Assembly: GCA_900772035.1 (NCBI GenBank)
Contig: CAAGQE010000132.1
Coordinates: forward strand, 1-7,936
DNA length: 7,936 nucleotides
DNA from: Candidatus Gastranaerophilales bacterium
GTDB taxonomy: Bacteria; Cyanobacteriota; Vampirovibrionia; Gastranaerophilales; Gastranaerophilaceae
Reading direction: 5' to 3'
Part shown: positions 1-7,254 of the stretch, piece after piece
How the letters are laid out: each line of letters opens with the position of its first letter
Position numbering within the stretch: the first letter of the stretch is position 1
Translations under genes and position numbers: made by a program
Notes under the pieces: model-generated
What the model was told of the DNA's origin: nothing
The model's database searches: none
What the model saw: only the letters and a program-made list of their open reading frames with translations

Positions 1-1605
<1,605 letters not shown>

Positions 1606-1636
1606 CTATACAAACAGGATATCACCGCTTTTTGCA

Positions 1637-1669
1637 AAATATTAAAAAATAAACAAAAAATTAATATTT
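1637..1669. repeat. 9-bp perfect inverted repeat upstream of dnaK
   Basis: AAATATTAA at 1637-1645 and TTAATATTT at 1661-1669 are perfect inverted copies separated by 15 bp. The repeat lies about 70-100 bp before the dnaK start, where an operator could sit. It consists only of A and T in an AT-rich region, so chance is a serious alternative, and it does not resemble CIRCE. Confidence 0.35.
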
Positions 1670-1781
1670 AAAGCATGCTGAAAGTTTTTATACAAAGCAA
1701 CGGCACGAAACATCCTTAAGGTCCAATGTTTACAGCAATTTTCAATGATAATACAAATTATGAAAAAATTTAGAAAATTTG

Positions 1782-1810
1782 TTGAACAGTTCGGCGAAAA
1801 CCGCTATAAT
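1782..1810 (+). promoter_or_regulatory. Sigma-70-type promoter of nanE
   Basis: The -35 box TTGAAC (1782-1787) and a perfect -10 box TATAAT (1805-1810) are separated by exactly 17 bp. A-tract and T-tract sequence at 1762-1780, directly upstream, resembles an UP element. The expected transcription start, about 7 nt past the -10 box, falls at about 1817, only 0-3 nt before the nanE ATG at 1819, which implies an essentially leaderless mRNA. Confidence 0.85.
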
Positions 1811-1818
1811 CAAAACAA

Positions 1819-2502
1819 ATGAATATTATAGATAAAATCAAAAATTCAATTATTATTTCCGTGCAAGCAATGCCTAATGAACCGTTGTACAAAGAAGAAT
1901 GTATGAACGCGATGATTCAGTCTGTTTTAAAAGGCGGCGCAAAAGCCTTGAGGCTGGCGGGAGCAAGGGACATTAAGAACGCTAAAAAGTTCACGGATGT
2001 ACCGATTATCGGGCTTACAAAACCCGAAGTTATTCCCAAAAACTGGAAGCAGATTGTTTATATCACCCCCGGGATGAAAGAAATTTCGGAACTTATAACG
2101 GCAGGGGCAGATATTATTGCAATGGACGGAACTTCTCGTCCGAGAGGAAATGATAACCTCAGAAAACTTATTAAATATGTCGACATCCACAAAAAAGCAT
2201 CCATGGCGGATATTTCAACCTTGTCGGAAGCAGTTGCGGCAAGAGCATTGGGATTCGATATGATTTCAACGACCTTGTCGGGATATACCCAAAACTCTTC
2301 TGTTGAAACGGAAGAACCCGATTTTAAATTACTCGAAAGGGCTGTAAAAATTCTTGATTGCCCCGTAATTTTAGAGGGAAGAATTTGGACACCCGATCAA
2401 GTCAAAAAGGCGTTTGACTTGGGGGCTCATGCAGTCGTAATCGGCTCTGCGGTAACGAGACCTCAATTAATCGTAAAAAGATTTTACTCAAAGAGTATAT
2501 AG
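1819..2502 (+). CDS. nanE: N-acetylmannosamine-6-phosphate 2-epimerase NanE
   Basis: Cytoplasmic TIM-barrel enzyme that interconverts ManNAc-6-P and GlcNAc-6-P, linking ManNAc or sialic-acid catabolism to amino-sugar metabolism. The 227 residues match the usual family length. Recognisable conserved segments are IIISVQA (11-17), PIIGLTK with the likely catalytic Lys68, YITPGMKE (81-88), GADIIAMDGTSRPR (96-109), MADISTL (129-135), TTLSGYT (151-157), ILEGRIWTP (184-192, with Glu186) and VIGSAVTRPQLI (207-218). The family motif close to the N-terminus requires the ATG at 1819; the next in-frame Met is residue 18 and would lose it. No Shine-Dalgarno sequence precedes this ATG, and the promoter position implies a leaderless transcript. 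The ROK kinase begins 20 nt downstream, forming a two-gene operon. No neuraminate lyase or sialic-acid transporter is visible here, so the source of ManNAc is unknown. Confidence 0.95.
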   Translation: MNIIDKIKNSIIISVQAMPNEPLYKEECMNAMIQSVLKGGAKALRLAGARDIKNAKKFTDVPIIGLTKPEVIPKNWKQIVYITPGMKEISELITAGADIIAMDGTSRPRGNDNLRKLIKYVDIHKKASMADISTLSEAVAARALGFDMISTTLSGYTQNSSVETEEPDFKLLERAVKILDCPVILEGRIWTPDQVKKAFDLGAHAVVIGSAVTRPQLIVKRFYSKSI

Positions 2503-2522
2503 TTTATAAAAAGGAGAGCAAA

Positions 2523-3449
2523 ATGAAAAAAGCACTCGGCATTGATGTCGGCGGAACAAAAATAAGTTACGCAATTATTGACGAAAACGGCGATTTCGTA
2601 ACGAAAATAAAAAAGACTTCTACCCCAAAAACATTGGAGGAATTAAAAGAAACATTCCAAGCAATTATTTCTGAAAACGAAAAAGATGTTGATTACATCG
2701 CATTTGCGACAGCGGGTGCTATCAACCTTGAAAATACAAAGGTTGAATCAAGTTCTCCGAACATGCCCGAAGGTTACAATACGATTGAGTTTACAAGTTT
2801 CAGCAAAAAACCGATTTATGTTGAAAACGACGCAAACGCAGCGGCTTGGGCAGAATATAAAGTCGGCGCGGCAAAGGGTTACGAAAACAACGTAATGGTA
2901 ACTCTCGGAACAGGTATCGGCGGCGGCATCATCATTAACGGTGAAATGCTCCGCGGAAAATCAGGCAGAGCGGGCGAAATCGGTCACATTAAAATTTACC
3001 CCGATAAGAGACGTAAATGCAACTGCGGAACATACGATTGCTGGGAAGCATACGGTTCGGGAACGGGCTTGGGTCGTTCGTTCAAGGAAGAAGCCCTCAA
3101 GAACCCCGTATCTGTTGCAACAGAAGGCAAAAAGATTGACGACTTGACGACTTATGACTTGATTGACGGATTCAAGAGAAACGATGAACTTTGCGTAAAA
3201 GTTATGGATATGTGGCACAACCAAATCATCACGGGTATGGTTACGTTGAATAACATTTTTGATACAGAAATCTTCGTTATTTCTGGCGGTATGGGCGAAT
3301 TTATCAACACAAAAACCATTGAGGACGAACTCAATAAGCAAACGATTGTATCGCCCGCAAAAGTTGTTCTTGCAACAACAGGAAACAACGCAGGTATGCT
3401 CGGTTGCGCATTACTTGCGATTGACCAATTCGGCAAGAAAAAGAAATAG
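2523..3449 (+). CDS. ROK-family sugar kinase (candidate ManNAc kinase or glucokinase)
   Basis: Cytoplasmic ATP-dependent hexose kinase of 308 residues, a normal ROK length. The ATP phosphate loop is DVGGTK (8-13), the catalytic base is probably Asp103 in ENDAN (101-105), the second phosphate motif is GTGIGGG (129-135), and the sugar and zinc region runs from GEIGH (Glu152, His155) to CNCGTYDCWE (Cys166, Cys168, Cys173, Glu175). The ROK zinc consensus CxCGxxGCxE is intact except that the Gly before the last Cys is Asp. AAGGAG at 2511-2516 is ideally placed 6 nt before the ATG. The gene follows nanE by 20 nt and a strong terminator follows it. The pairing suggests that the substrate is ManNAc (NanK role), giving ManNAc-6-P to NanE. 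Sequence alone cannot exclude a glucokinase or GlcNAc kinase, so I give no symbol. The C-terminus ends in four lysines. Confidence 0.92.
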   Translation: MKKALGIDVGGTKISYAIIDENGDFVTKIKKTSTPKTLEELKETFQAIISENEKDVDYIAFATAGAINLENTKVESSSPNMPEGYNTIEFTSFSKKPIYVENDANAAAWAEYKVGAAKGYENNVMVTLGTGIGGGIIINGEMLRGKSGRAGEIGHIKIYPDKRRKCNCGTYDCWEAYGSGTGLGRSFKEEALKNPVSVATEGKKIDDLTTYDLIDGFKRNDELCVKVMDMWHNQIITGMVTLNNIFDTEIFVISGGMGEFINTKTIEDELNKQTIVSPAKVVLATTGNNAGMLGCALLAIDQFGKKKK

Positions 3450-3470
3450 AGTTCCGAAAAATTTGCAAAT

Positions 3471-3505
3471 AAAAAGACAGCCCCCGAAAAGGCTGTCTTT
3501 TTTTT
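3471..3505. terminator. Bidirectional intrinsic terminator between ROK kinase and surE
   Basis: A perfect 12-bp stem, AAAAAGACAGCC (3471-3482) with GGCTGTCTTTTT (3491-3502), encloses an 8-nt loop. On the plus strand it ends in eight Ts (3498-3505), a strong Rho-independent terminator 21 nt after the ROK kinase stop. On the minus strand the same stem ends in five Ts followed by ATTTG, 18 nt after the surE stop, so it probably ends both convergent units. Confidence 0.92.
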
Positions 3506-3520
3506 GTTATAAAAGTCAGT

Positions 3521-4315
3521 TTATAACCAATCGCAATGACCGTCTTTGCAGAATGCTTGTTCAAGCGCGGGGATAATGCTCTTGTGAGTCATATCGAAGG
3601 TTACGGGTGTGATAGAAACTTTGTTCCAACGAATAGCGTTGATGTCGGTTCTGTCGTTTTTGCCGTCTTTAACCAATTCGCCTGCCATCCAGTAGTATTC
3701 TTTGCCTCTGGGGTCGATACGTTTTTCATATTCGTTCGTGTAAGTTCTTGCGCCGAGCGTGGTGATAACGACGCCGTTAATGTCTTCGACCTTGCAGCCG
3801 GGAATGTTGATGTTCAAAATTGTTCGTTTTGGGAAGTTAATTTCGGACAATTTGGGCAAGAATTTGACTACGAAATCTGCGGTATATTCAAAGTTTTCTT
3901 CGTGAAAATCGTTACCGCAGTATGAAACAGCCAAACTGGGATAGCCCATAACAGCGCCTTCCATGGCGCAGCTGACCGTACCCGAGTACATAATATCGGA
4001 TCCTAAATTCGGACCGTGGTTGATACCTGTAATTACGATATCGGGGAGTTCATTTTCTTCCAAAATAGCGTTGATAGCGATTTTTACACAGTCACCGGGG
4101 GTGCCGTTTGTTGTCCAACAACGTTTTGCACCGTAGCGGGGTGAGATTTCGTTAACACGCAAGGGGGTATGCAATGTCAAAGAGTGACCAGCGGCGCTTC
4201 TTTCCTGATCGGGGGCAACAATATAGACTTCGTGACCTGCATTGCTTAAAGCACCTGCCAAAACAGAAATACCAACTGCAAACATTCCGTCGTCGTTTGA
4301 CATTAAAATTTTCAT
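3521..4315 (-). CDS. surE: 5'/3'-nucleotidase SurE
   Basis: Metal-dependent phosphatase acting on nucleoside 5'- and 3'-monophosphates, thought to serve stress survival and nucleotide-pool balance; cytoplasmic. The 264 residues fit the family. Metal-site and active-site motifs are present: MSNDDG with Asp8 and Asp9, APDQERSAAGHSLT with Ser40 (34-47), TNGTPGDCV (69-77), VITGINHGPNLGSD with Asn99 (94-107) and YSGTVSCAMEG (110-120). The N-terminal NDDGMFAVG is closer to the cyanobacterial-type NDDGxFAxG than to the common NDDGIxAPG. Translation starts at ATG 4315, with AAGGAG (minus strand, 4321-4326) 5 nt upstream. It follows aroB by 75 nt on the same strand; a TATAAT in that gap hints at its own promoter. 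pcm, a common partner elsewhere, is not adjacent. It ends just before the shared terminator. Confidence 0.96.
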   Translation of the reverse strand: MKILMSNDDGMFAVGISVLAGALSNAGHEVYIVAPDQERSAAGHSLTLHTPLRVNEISPRYGAKRCWTTNGTPGDCVKIAINAILEENELPDIVITGINHGPNLGSDIMYSGTVSCAMEGAVMGYPSLAVSYCGNDFHEENFEYTADFVVKFLPKLSEINFPKRTILNINIPGCKVEDINGVVITTLGARTYTNEYEKRIDPRGKEYYWMAGELVKDGKNDRTDINAIRWNKVSITPVTFDMTHKSIIPALEQAFCKDGHCDWL

Positions 4316-4344
4316 ACTTTCTCCTTTGCTAAATTTCCGTTATG

Positions 4345-4373
4345 ATTATAGCCTTTATTTATAAAGGATTGAT
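4345..4373 (-). promoter_or_regulatory. Possible surE promoter with palindromic spacer
   Basis: On the minus strand a perfect TATAAT (4345-4350) would place transcription start near 4338, about 23 nt before the surE ATG and upstream of its ribosome site. The sequence 17 bp upstream (ATCAAT, 4368-4373) is a poor -35. The spacer is almost entirely a 16-nt palindrome (4352-4367: CCTTTA, 4-nt loop, TAAAGG), which could be an operator or a weak hairpin. There is no T-run after it in the direction of aroB transcription, so it is a poor terminator for the aro operon. Read-through from aroB remains possible. Confidence 0.35.
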
Positions 4374-4390
4374 ACTGCAAATTATTGATT

Positions 4391-5473
4391 TTATTCAAGA
4401 ATTTTGTGCAAAATATCTTTATTTATATCGTCAAAGATTTTGACCTCCGCATCAGATACGGGAAGAACAAAGCGCACCTTGCCCGCTTCGACTTTTTTAT
4501 CGAATTTCATAGCCTCGGTAATTTCTTCGGGGGAATAATACGGGTGTTTCGGCAGTTTGAACTCGTAAGCATTGATTAAGTTCGTGGCTTTGTCATAGTA
4601 TTCATCAGTTATTAAGCCTAATGCAAAACTCAAATCAAAACATACCTGCAAGCCTACCGCAACTGCTTCTCCGTGGGTAAAAATTTTGTAGTTCGAGCAT
4701 TTTTCGAGCGCGTGACCGTAAGTGTGACCCAAATTCAAAATAGCGCGCAAGCCTTGCTCTTTTTCGTCCTTATTTACGACGGCAGCCTTTAATTTGCAGC
4801 AGATTTCGACTGTTTTTGCAATCAATTTGTGGTTTAAACCTTTGATTTTTTCGGCATTTTTTGTCAAAAAGTCGAGAAATTCAAAATTTTCACCGCAATT
4901 TTTTTCGATAAACGCATATTTTACGACTTCCGCAAAACCAGTTTTTAATTGACGTTCATCAAGGGTCGTAAGCGTCATTGTGTCAGCGATTACAAGTTTC
5001 GGTTGATAAAACGTACCGATTAAATTTTTACCGAAAGGAGAATTTACCGCTGTTTTTCCGCCTACGGAAGAATCCACTTGCGCAAGCAAAGTCGTCGGAA
5101 TTTGAATGAAATCAACACCTCTGCGATATATTGATGCCGCAAAGCCTGTCATATCACCGATTACACCGCCGCCAAACGCAACGAAAGCGCATTTTCTGTC
5201 TAATCTTAACTCGGATGCCTTGTCCAAAATCATCATGAGGGTTTTGAAATTTTTGTATTTTTCACCGTCGGGAATGATTATTTTTTCGGCATTTTCGAGG
5301 TTCAATTTATCACCCCAAAGCCCGTCGATTTTCTTGTTCGTGACGATTAAATATTTAGTCGCCTTGCAATTTTGCTTTATGATTTCGCCCGCATTTTGCA
5401 AAAGATTTTCGCCGATTAAAATCGGATAAGCAGACCTAGGTTGCGCATTGATTTTCACATTAACAGTTTTCAT
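4391..5473 (-). CDS. aroB: 3-dehydroquinate synthase AroB
   Basis: NAD- and divalent-metal-dependent cytoplasmic enzyme converting DAHP to 3-dehydroquinate, the second step of the shikimate pathway. At 360 residues it has normal length. Recognisable motifs are IPDGEKYK (67-74), AFGGGVIGDMTGFAAS (99-114), YRRGV (116-120), QIPTTLLAQVDSSVGGKTAVN (124-144), KNLIGTFYQP (149-158), GFAEVVKYA (179-187) and LNLGHTYGHALE (246-257). The metal ligands are probably Glu182, His250 and His267 (in THGEAVAVG). The ATG at 5473 lies inside the end of aroK, giving a 14-bp overlap; TGAGG (minus strand, 5481-5485) lies 7 nt upstream, so translation is probably coupled to aroK. It is the last gene of the aroC-aroK-aroB operon; surE follows after 75 nt. 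Confidence 0.97.
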   Translation of the reverse strand: MKTVNVKINAQPRSAYPILIGENLLQNAGEIIKQNCKATKYLIVTNKKIDGLWGDKLNLENAEKIIIPDGEKYKNFKTLMMILDKASELRLDRKCAFVAFGGGVIGDMTGFAASIYRRGVDFIQIPTTLLAQVDSSVGGKTAVNSPFGKNLIGTFYQPKLVIADTMTLTTLDERQLKTGFAEVVKYAFIEKNCGENFEFLDFLTKNAEKIKGLNHKLIAKTVEICCKLKAAVVNKDEKEQGLRAILNLGHTYGHALEKCSNYKIFTHGEAVAVGLQVCFDLSFALGLITDEYYDKATNLINAYEFKLPKHPYYSPEEITEAMKFDKKVEAGKVRFVLPVSDAEVKIFDDINKDILHKILE

Positions 5474-5975
5474 TGAATAACCTCACAATCTCTTTTGCGG
5501 TTTCTTCTGCGGACAAATTGTCGGTTTCGACCGTAATATCAGCCTTTTCATACAATTCGCCGCGAATTTCGAGCATTTTTTCCAATTTTGCTTTTACATC
5601 ATCCGTTTTCAAAAGCGGTCTTGAACTATCCCCTTCCAGCCTTTTTATAAGTGTTTCGGGAGATGTTTTCAAATAAAAAATTACACCGTTTGAACGCAAA
5701 GCGTCCATATTTTCCTGTCTCAAAATAATTCCGCCGCCTGTCGAAATTATTTGATTTTCAGAGGTTGAAACACCCTTTGCGACTTTGGTTTCAAGGTCTC
5801 TGAAATAACCCTCGCCATCTATTGCGAAAATATCGTTAATCGAGCGACGTTCAAGTTTGACGATGATTTTATCTGTATCAATAAATTTATAATCGGGTAA
5901 AAGTTCGGTTAAAAGAGTACCGATAGTGGTTTTCCCGCTTCCCGAAAGACCGACAAGAACAATATTTTTACTCAA
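5460..5975 (-). CDS. aroK: Shikimate kinase AroK (TTG start)
   Basis: Cytoplasmic P-loop kinase that phosphorylates shikimate to shikimate-3-phosphate with ATP. The 171 residues match the family. The Walker A loop is GLSGSGKTT (9-17), the substrate-site DTD is at 33-35, Arg59 is in YFRD, the shikimate-binding GGG is at 80-82, the lid arginine is Arg119 in SRPLL, and a C-terminal Arg138 precedes GELYEKAD. The start must be TTG (5973-5975): there is no ATG or GTG before the Walker A loop that fits, and GAGGGA (minus strand, 5981-5986) is correctly spaced 5 nt upstream. The start overlaps the aroC stop by 8 bp (TTGAGTAA) and the 3' end overlaps aroB by 14 bp, so all three genes are likely translationally coupled. 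A weak start codon could lower AroK output relative to its neighbours; that is inference. Confidence 0.96.
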   Translation of the reverse strand: MSKNIVLVGLSGSGKTTIGTLLTELLPDYKFIDTDKIIVKLERRSINDIFAIDGEGYFRDLETKVAKGVSTSENQIISTGGGIILRQENMDALRSNGVIFYLKTSPETLIKRLEGDSSRPLLKTDDVKAKLEKMLEIRGELYEKADITVETDNLSAEETAKEIVRLFNENC

Positions 5976-7143
5976 AACGTTCCCTCAACATTTCTTCGTA
6001 AGCCGAATAGTTTCTCTTGATTTGCTCAAGATTGTCCTGACCGAATTTTTCAAGGAAAGCATTTACCAAAACCGTTGCGACCATTGCATCCGCAACCACG
6101 CCGCAAGCAGATACCGCGCAGGTGTCAGAGCGTTCAAAGTGAGCAGAAATTGCTTCTTTTGACTTCAAATTTATCGAACTCAAAGGAGTTTTCATTGTCG
6201 GAATTGCTTTCATTGAAGCTTTTACGACAAGGTTTTCGCCGTTTGTAATACCGCCTTCCAAACCGCCCGCGTTATTTGTTTTGCGAACGATTTTTCCGTT
6301 TTCAAAGAAAACTTCGTCGTGAGTATTTTTGCCCGACGTTTTAGCGACATCAACACCCATACCGATTTCAACGGCTTTGACAGCCTGAATACTCATAACC
6401 GCTTGTGCCAATTGACCGTCCAGTTTTCTGTCCCATTGAACGTGAGAACCCAATCCAATCGGGAGATTTTTGTATATGACCTCGACTTTTCCGCCGAGCG
6501 TGTCGCCTTCTTCTTTTGCCTTGTCGATAGCGGCTTTCATTTGTTCGTAAACGTTGGTGTCAGCAAGTCTCAAGTCGTTTGACTCGATTGTTTTTTCATC
6601 GGGAACGACATTTTCGTCAGCCTTAACTTCCGCAATTTGCAAAACGTATGAAAAACCTTCAATTCCGAATTGTTTTAAAACGCACTTTGCAACCGCGCCA
6701 ACCGCAACTCTTGCTGCAGTTTCACGCGCGCTTGAGCGTTCAAGAATATTTCTGACATCTTGTTGGTCATATTTTATTGCACCTGCAAAATCCGCGTGTC
6801 CGGGGCGAACGTTGGTTATTTCTTTTTCTGCGATTTTTGCAAGATTTTCATCATTTTGGTCAACGGGAGATGAGGACATAGGAATTTTCCAGTTTTCAAA
6901 ATCCTTGTTTACAATTTCCATAGCAATCGGCGCGCCCGTTGATTTTCCGAAGCGAACACCCGATTTTATGATTGCTTTGTCGGTTTCAATTTTCATACGA
7001 CCGCCGCGACCGTAGCCGACTTGTCTTTTTGCAAGTTGAGCGTTTATATATTCGTTATCAATATCGAACCCCGCAGGAACACCGTCTATTATTACGTTTA
7101 AAGAAATTCCGTGAGATTCTCCGGATGTCAAAAATCTAAACAT
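5968..7143 (-). CDS. aroC: Chorismate synthase AroC
   Basis: Reduced-FMN-dependent cytoplasmic enzyme converting 5-enolpyruvylshikimate-3-phosphate to chorismate, the last common step to aromatic amino acids, folate and quinones. The 391 residues put it in the longer bacterial form. Motifs include GESHG (8-12, catalytic His11), the GYGRGGRMKIE segment (43-53), RPGHAD (113-118, second conserved His), RSSARET (136-142) and a GLEGGITNG loop in the C-terminal half. The frame is open upstream to 7230, but MFRFLTSGESHG is the family N-terminus and AAGGA (minus strand, 7151-7155) sits 7 nt before this ATG, so I start at 7143. A good promoter lies just upstream and the ilvE terminator beyond it, making aroC the first gene of the operon. 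It overlaps aroK by 8 bp. Confidence 0.97.
   Translation of the reverse strand: MFRFLTSGESHGISLNVIIDGVPAGFDIDNEYINAQLAKRQVGYGRGGRMKIETDKAIIKSGVRFGKSTGAPIAMEIVNKDFENWKIPMSSSPVDQNDENLAKIAEKEITNVRPGHADFAGAIKYDQQDVRNILERSSARETAARVAVGAVAKCVLKQFGIEGFSYVLQIAEVKADENVVPDEKTIESNDLRLADTNVYEQMKAAIDKAKEEGDTLGGKVEVIYKNLPIGLGSHVQWDRKLDGQLAQAVMSIQAVKAVEIGMGVDVAKTSGKNTHDEVFFENGKIVRKTNNAGGLEGGITNGENLVVKASMKAIPTMKTPLSSINLKSKEAISAHFERSDTCAVSACGVVADAMVATVLVNAFLEKFGQDNLEQIKRNYSAYEEMLRERFE
5981..5986 (-). promoter_or_regulatory. Ribosome binding site deciding the aroK TTG start
   Basis: GAGGGA on the minus strand lies within the 3' end of aroC, 5 nt before the TTG at 5975. It supports TTG as a true start and reinitiation by ribosomes finishing aroC. 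Confidence 0.75.
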
Positions 7144-7150
7144 TTTACCG

Positions 7151-7155
7151 TCCTT
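7151..7155 (-). promoter_or_regulatory. Ribosome binding site fixing the aroC start
   Basis: AAGGA on the minus strand, 7 nt before the ATG at 7143. It selects the start that gives the family N-terminus MFRFLTSGESHG rather than the upstream in-frame ATG at 7230, which would lie inside a terminator hairpin. Confidence 0.8.
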
Positions 7156-7163
7156 TTTTTTAT

Positions 7164-7192
7164 ATTTTACCTTGCATATAAAATCCTGTAAA
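7164..7192 (-). promoter_or_regulatory. Sigma-70-type promoter of the aroC-aroK-aroB operon
   Basis: On the minus strand TTTACA (7187-7192) and TAAAAT (7164-7169) are separated by exactly 17 bp. The predicted start near 7157 gives a leader of about 14 nt that just contains the ribosome site. No leader peptide, T-box or attenuator fits in so short a leader, so transcript-level control after initiation is unlikely. Confidence 0.75.
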
Positions 7193-7208
7193 CAGTAGGG
7201 CAAAATAA

Positions 7209-7236
7209 AAGGCTTTGATTGAAAAACCAAAGCCTT
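7209..7236 (-). terminator. Intrinsic terminator of ilvE
   Basis: On the minus strand AAGGCTTTG (7236 to 7228) pairs perfectly with CAAAGCCTT (7217 to 7209) around a 10-nt loop, followed by TTATTTTG (7208 to 7201). It begins 18 nt after the ilvE stop. There is no T-run on the plus strand. It separates ilvE from the aro operon. Confidence 0.85.
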
Positions 7237-7254
7237 GAAATATGTTTTTGAAAA

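Noticed and set aside
2961..3341. A 126-codon open frame on the minus strand inside the ROK kinase gene.
   Set aside because: It is antisense to the conserved kinase, with no domain and no promoter or ribosome site supporting it.
4352..4367. The palindrome after aroB as an intrinsic terminator of the aro operon.
   Set aside because: The stem is only 6-7 bp and AT-rich, and no T-run follows it on the minus strand.
6554..7015. A 153-codon open frame on the plus strand opposite aroC.
   Set aside because: It is fully antisense to a well-conserved gene, has serine- and phenylalanine-rich shadow composition and has no recognisable domain.
7144..7230. An N-terminal extension of aroC by 29 codons, starting at an in-frame ATG at 7230.
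   Set aside because: The extension has no family similarity, spans the ilvE terminator and the aroC promoter, and the internal ATG at 7143 has a good ribosome site and gives the family N-terminus.
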